The notes under the pieces are model-generated. The model was not told the DNA's origin, did not search any database, and saw only the letters and a list, made by a program, of their open reading frames with translations. DNA of 33,543 bases. It comes from an uncultured Clostridia bacterium. Lineage in GTDB: Bacteria; Bacillota; Clostridia; Lachnospirales; Lachnospiraceae. This document shows positions 31,863 through 33,543 of the stretch, piece after piece. Each line of letters opens with the position of its first letter. Position 1 is the stretch's first letter. The position numbers and the translations under genes are program-made. The DNA lies in the NCBI GenBank assembly GCA_947643415.1, contig CANRWA010000038.1, positions 1 to 33,543 of the forward strand. Direction: 5' to 3'.

Positions 31863-33543
31863 ATGTGCATAATAAAAAATAAAAGAATCCCAGAGAGGGG
31901 AAAGAAGGGAGGGGCAGCAGGAAAGATCCTGCTATTTTTGGCAGTGGTCCTGACTTGCGTTTGCATGAAAGGGGGAACGGCTATGGCTTCTACACATATC
32001 ATTCCCAATAGTGACCTGAGTGCAGTCAAAGCCAGCAGGCATTTAAATTTAAGCTCCTACACATATTCATCGGCAAGATGGAATGGGGTGGATGGTTTAA
32101 CGAAAGGATTTGATGGTGTGTTAGAAGGTGTGCCATTTATGAACTTTTACGTCCCATACCATGAACAGGATATACATCTCGAAAATTTTCTTGATATTTA
32201 TTTCAGAAATGTTGGTTCTATTGGTGGGTGGAGGTTAAATGCACAAATCCATGTGGATTCGCTGGATTTCACACAGGAAGCAGTAATTAATCATGGGATA
32301 CATGATATTGAGGGATATATGAGGATTCTTGAACTCAAATCGGATACTACTGGGATTTTTGGGGATTCTGCCGGAAGTGTTAAGCTGCGGGTAACAGTAA
32401 CTATAACATACGCTGATACCGGGTCTGTAGTAAACCTGCCGTTTTACCAGGGGGTCAGTGATATAGATGCTGTCATGCCTTATATCAGGCAGCCAGAGAG
32501 CTGGGAGGGCATCCGAGGGTTTACTGGTGATATTTATGCCTACAGAGCCCATCAGACAGGGGGAATAATGGTAATCAATGGCATGCATGCATATGCCATT
32601 GGAGTACAGGGGGCGCAAGGGGATGACAGTTGGCTGAAAGCAGGGCTGTTTGCCCCAGTAGTTAAGGGGACATTTACGTGTGAATTCGGGGAAAATAACT
32701 GTGGTACAGAACTTAATGTGTATTCTGCATATGATGATGAAAATTTGAGGTGCCCAGTGAAATCAGTGGACAATTCCAGGGTATACGAGCCTGGGGAGGA
32801 GATAACATGGGCAGTCAGCCAAAAGGTCAGTACTTTTTATGGCAATACCTTTACCAAATACCATTCTTTTCAGTTTACAGATATCCTTCCGCCACAGGCG
32901 GCATATCAGTCAGCCAGGGTGCTGGTAAATGGTACAGATGTAACCAACAACCTTGGCACATTACAGTATAATCCTTTAACAGGGGTGGTAACGTATTCAC
33001 TGAAGGGCAACATTCTTGATTCAGAAGCATTTTATGATGGTAAAACCCTGACACTTGAGATCAAAGCGAAAGCAGTAAACAGTACAAAAAGTGTTGCCAC
33101 AGCAAGAAATACTGGATCCGTAAATATAGACGGCATCGTGAAAACATCCAATGAGGTTTCTGTCAATATCAATCCTCATTTTCAGGTCATGACAGAAATT
33201 GAAAATGGAACCATTACAGAACAGGTAGCAAGCCTTCCCATCTGTTCCAGCCACACAGTTACCTGGAAGGCAAAGGAAGGTTACTATGTGGAATCAGTAA
33301 TGGTGGATGGGATAGCCCAGACTGTGAAAAAAACAGATGGTGACAGCCACACATTCAGTAATATTACGGCAGACCATTATGTAAAGGTAGTGTGCAGTCC
33401 TTATCGGCAGATTACAACAGAAGCCACCAATGGAACGATTACAGGAAAGATCACATCAATAAAAAATGGCGAGAACCATGTAGTCACTTGGAAGGCAAAG
33501 GAAGGTTACTATGTGGAATCAGTAATGGTGGATGGGATAGCCC
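31863..33543 (+). CDS. Second large surface protein, isopeptide/InlB-type repeats (truncated by window edge)
   Basis: Open from the ATG at 31863 (after AGGAGG) to the right edge, 560 codons with no stop. The signal peptide (ILLFLAVVLTCVCMKGG) ends near AMA. The following 250 residues form an unassigned beta-rich domain. Residues about 300-430 (beginning near KSVDNSRVYEPGEEITWAV and containing FQFTDILPP) resemble the isopeptide-forming fimbrial D2-type domain. Then 75-residue tandem repeats begin (TWKAKEGYYVESVMVDGIA), like divergent InlB B-repeats. It is probably a wall-anchored adhesin and a possible second client of the sortase. The sorting signal lies outside the window. Confidence 0.8.
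   Translation, partial: MCIIKNKRIPERGKKGGAAGKILLFLAVVLTCVCMKGGTAMASTHIIPNSDLSAVKASRHLNLSSYTYSSARWNGVDGLTKGFDGVLEGVPFMNFYVPYHEQDIHLENFLDIYFRNVGSIGGWRLNAQIHVDSLDFTQEAVINHGIHDIEGYMRILELKSDTTGIFGDSAGSVKLRVTVTITYADTGSVVNLPFYQGVSDIDAVMPYIRQPESWEGIRGFTGDIYAYRAHQTGGIMVINGMHAYAIGVQGAQGDDSWLKAGLFAPVVKGTFTCEFGENNCGTELNVYSAYDDENLRCPVKSVDNSRVYEPGEEITWAVSQKVSTFYGNTFTKYHSFQFTDILPPQAAYQSARVLVNGTDVTNNLGTLQYNPLTGVVTYSLKGNILDSEAFYDGKTLTLEIKAKAVNSTKSVATARNTGSVNIDGIVKTSNEVSVNINPHFQVMTEIENGTITEQVASLPICSSHTVTWKAKEGYYVESVMVDGIAQTVKKTDGDSHTFSNITADHYVKVVCSPYRQITTEATNGTITGKITSIKNGENHVVTWKAKEGYYVESVMVDGIA
33264..33543 (+). repeat. Tandem 225-bp repeat in the second adhesin
   Basis: The 55 bases at 33489-33543 are identical to 33264-33318, starting at the tgg of the TWKAKEGYY segment. 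The period is 225 bp (75 codons), and the second copy is cut by the window edge. The identity at DNA level suggests recent copying, so copy number may vary. Confidence 0.85.

Noticed and set aside
1..33543. tRNA, rRNA, CRISPR arrays or insertion sequences
   Set aside because: No cloverleaf, rRNA-like segment, spaced direct-repeat array or transposase frame was found on either strand by reading.

Overview
The window looks like part of a large conjugative element, either an integrative and conjugative element or a conjugative plasmid, from a Gram-positive gut Clostridia, most likely a Lachnospiraceae-type host. The reasons are strong purine-rich Shine-Dalgarno sites almost everywhere, a Firmicutes-style type IV secretion module (PrgI, VirB4, and a lysozyme/NlpC-P60 fusion), a class B sortase beside a Cna-B adhesin, and an S24-type repressor. 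The host assignment is inferred from family content only. No integrase, relaxase or coupling protein lies inside the window, so the element continues beyond at least one edge.

Layout. (1) 1-250 holds a long imperfect inverted repeat and a strong terminator, with no convincing gene. (2) 251-2330 is the control region. A leftward operon (S24 repressor, then an antitoxin/PIN toxin pair) faces a rightward operon (Cro-like HTH, then a small DNA-binding protein) across a switch that carries a perfect 21-bp palindrome. (3) 2355-7700 is the replication and partition block: SSB, a sigma-region-4-like protein, ParM-like actin, a replication initiator with iteron-like repeats inside its own gene, an RHH/ParR-like protein, ParB, and a 48-aa protein related to the tail of a large protein 17 kb away. 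(4) 7744-12291 is a run of tightly packed phage-type accessory genes: a Dam methylase, a zinc ribbon, a 409-aa cysteine-rich unknown, an MmcB-like nuclease fold, an ASCH-like protein, and YopX. (5) 12.3-16.3 kb is a visibly AT-richer cargo island with its own promoters. It holds a two-gene cytosolic-plus-membrane module (the best candidate for an undescribed system), a DUF5710-type protein, an RHH antitoxin-like protein, and a NERD-domain gene broken by a frameshift. (6) 16.5-22.5 kb is a surface block: a secreted CAP protein, a 1400-aa thioester/Cna-B adhesin with a VPQTG sorting signal, and sortase B. (7) 22.6-31.8 kb is the conjugation channel: a VirB2-like pilin, a VirB6/TrbL-like gene interrupted by two in-frame stops, PrgI/VirB3, a small coupled ORF, an ArdC-type polyvalent protein, VirB4, a lysozyme-NlpC/P60 hydrolase, and an unknown single-pass protein. 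(8) 31863 to the end is a second large surface protein, truncated by the window edge inside a tandem repeat.

How it fits together. The repressor probably holds the rightward operon silent until DNA damage triggers self-cleavage. The SSB, initiator and partition genes then support replication and maintenance of the extrachromosomal form. The methylase and ArdC-type protein would protect incoming DNA. The adhesins and sortase would bring donor and recipient together, and the VirB-like proteins would carry out transfer. The broken VirB6-like gene raises the possibility that this particular copy is transfer-defective, unless the stops are sequencing errors or are read through.
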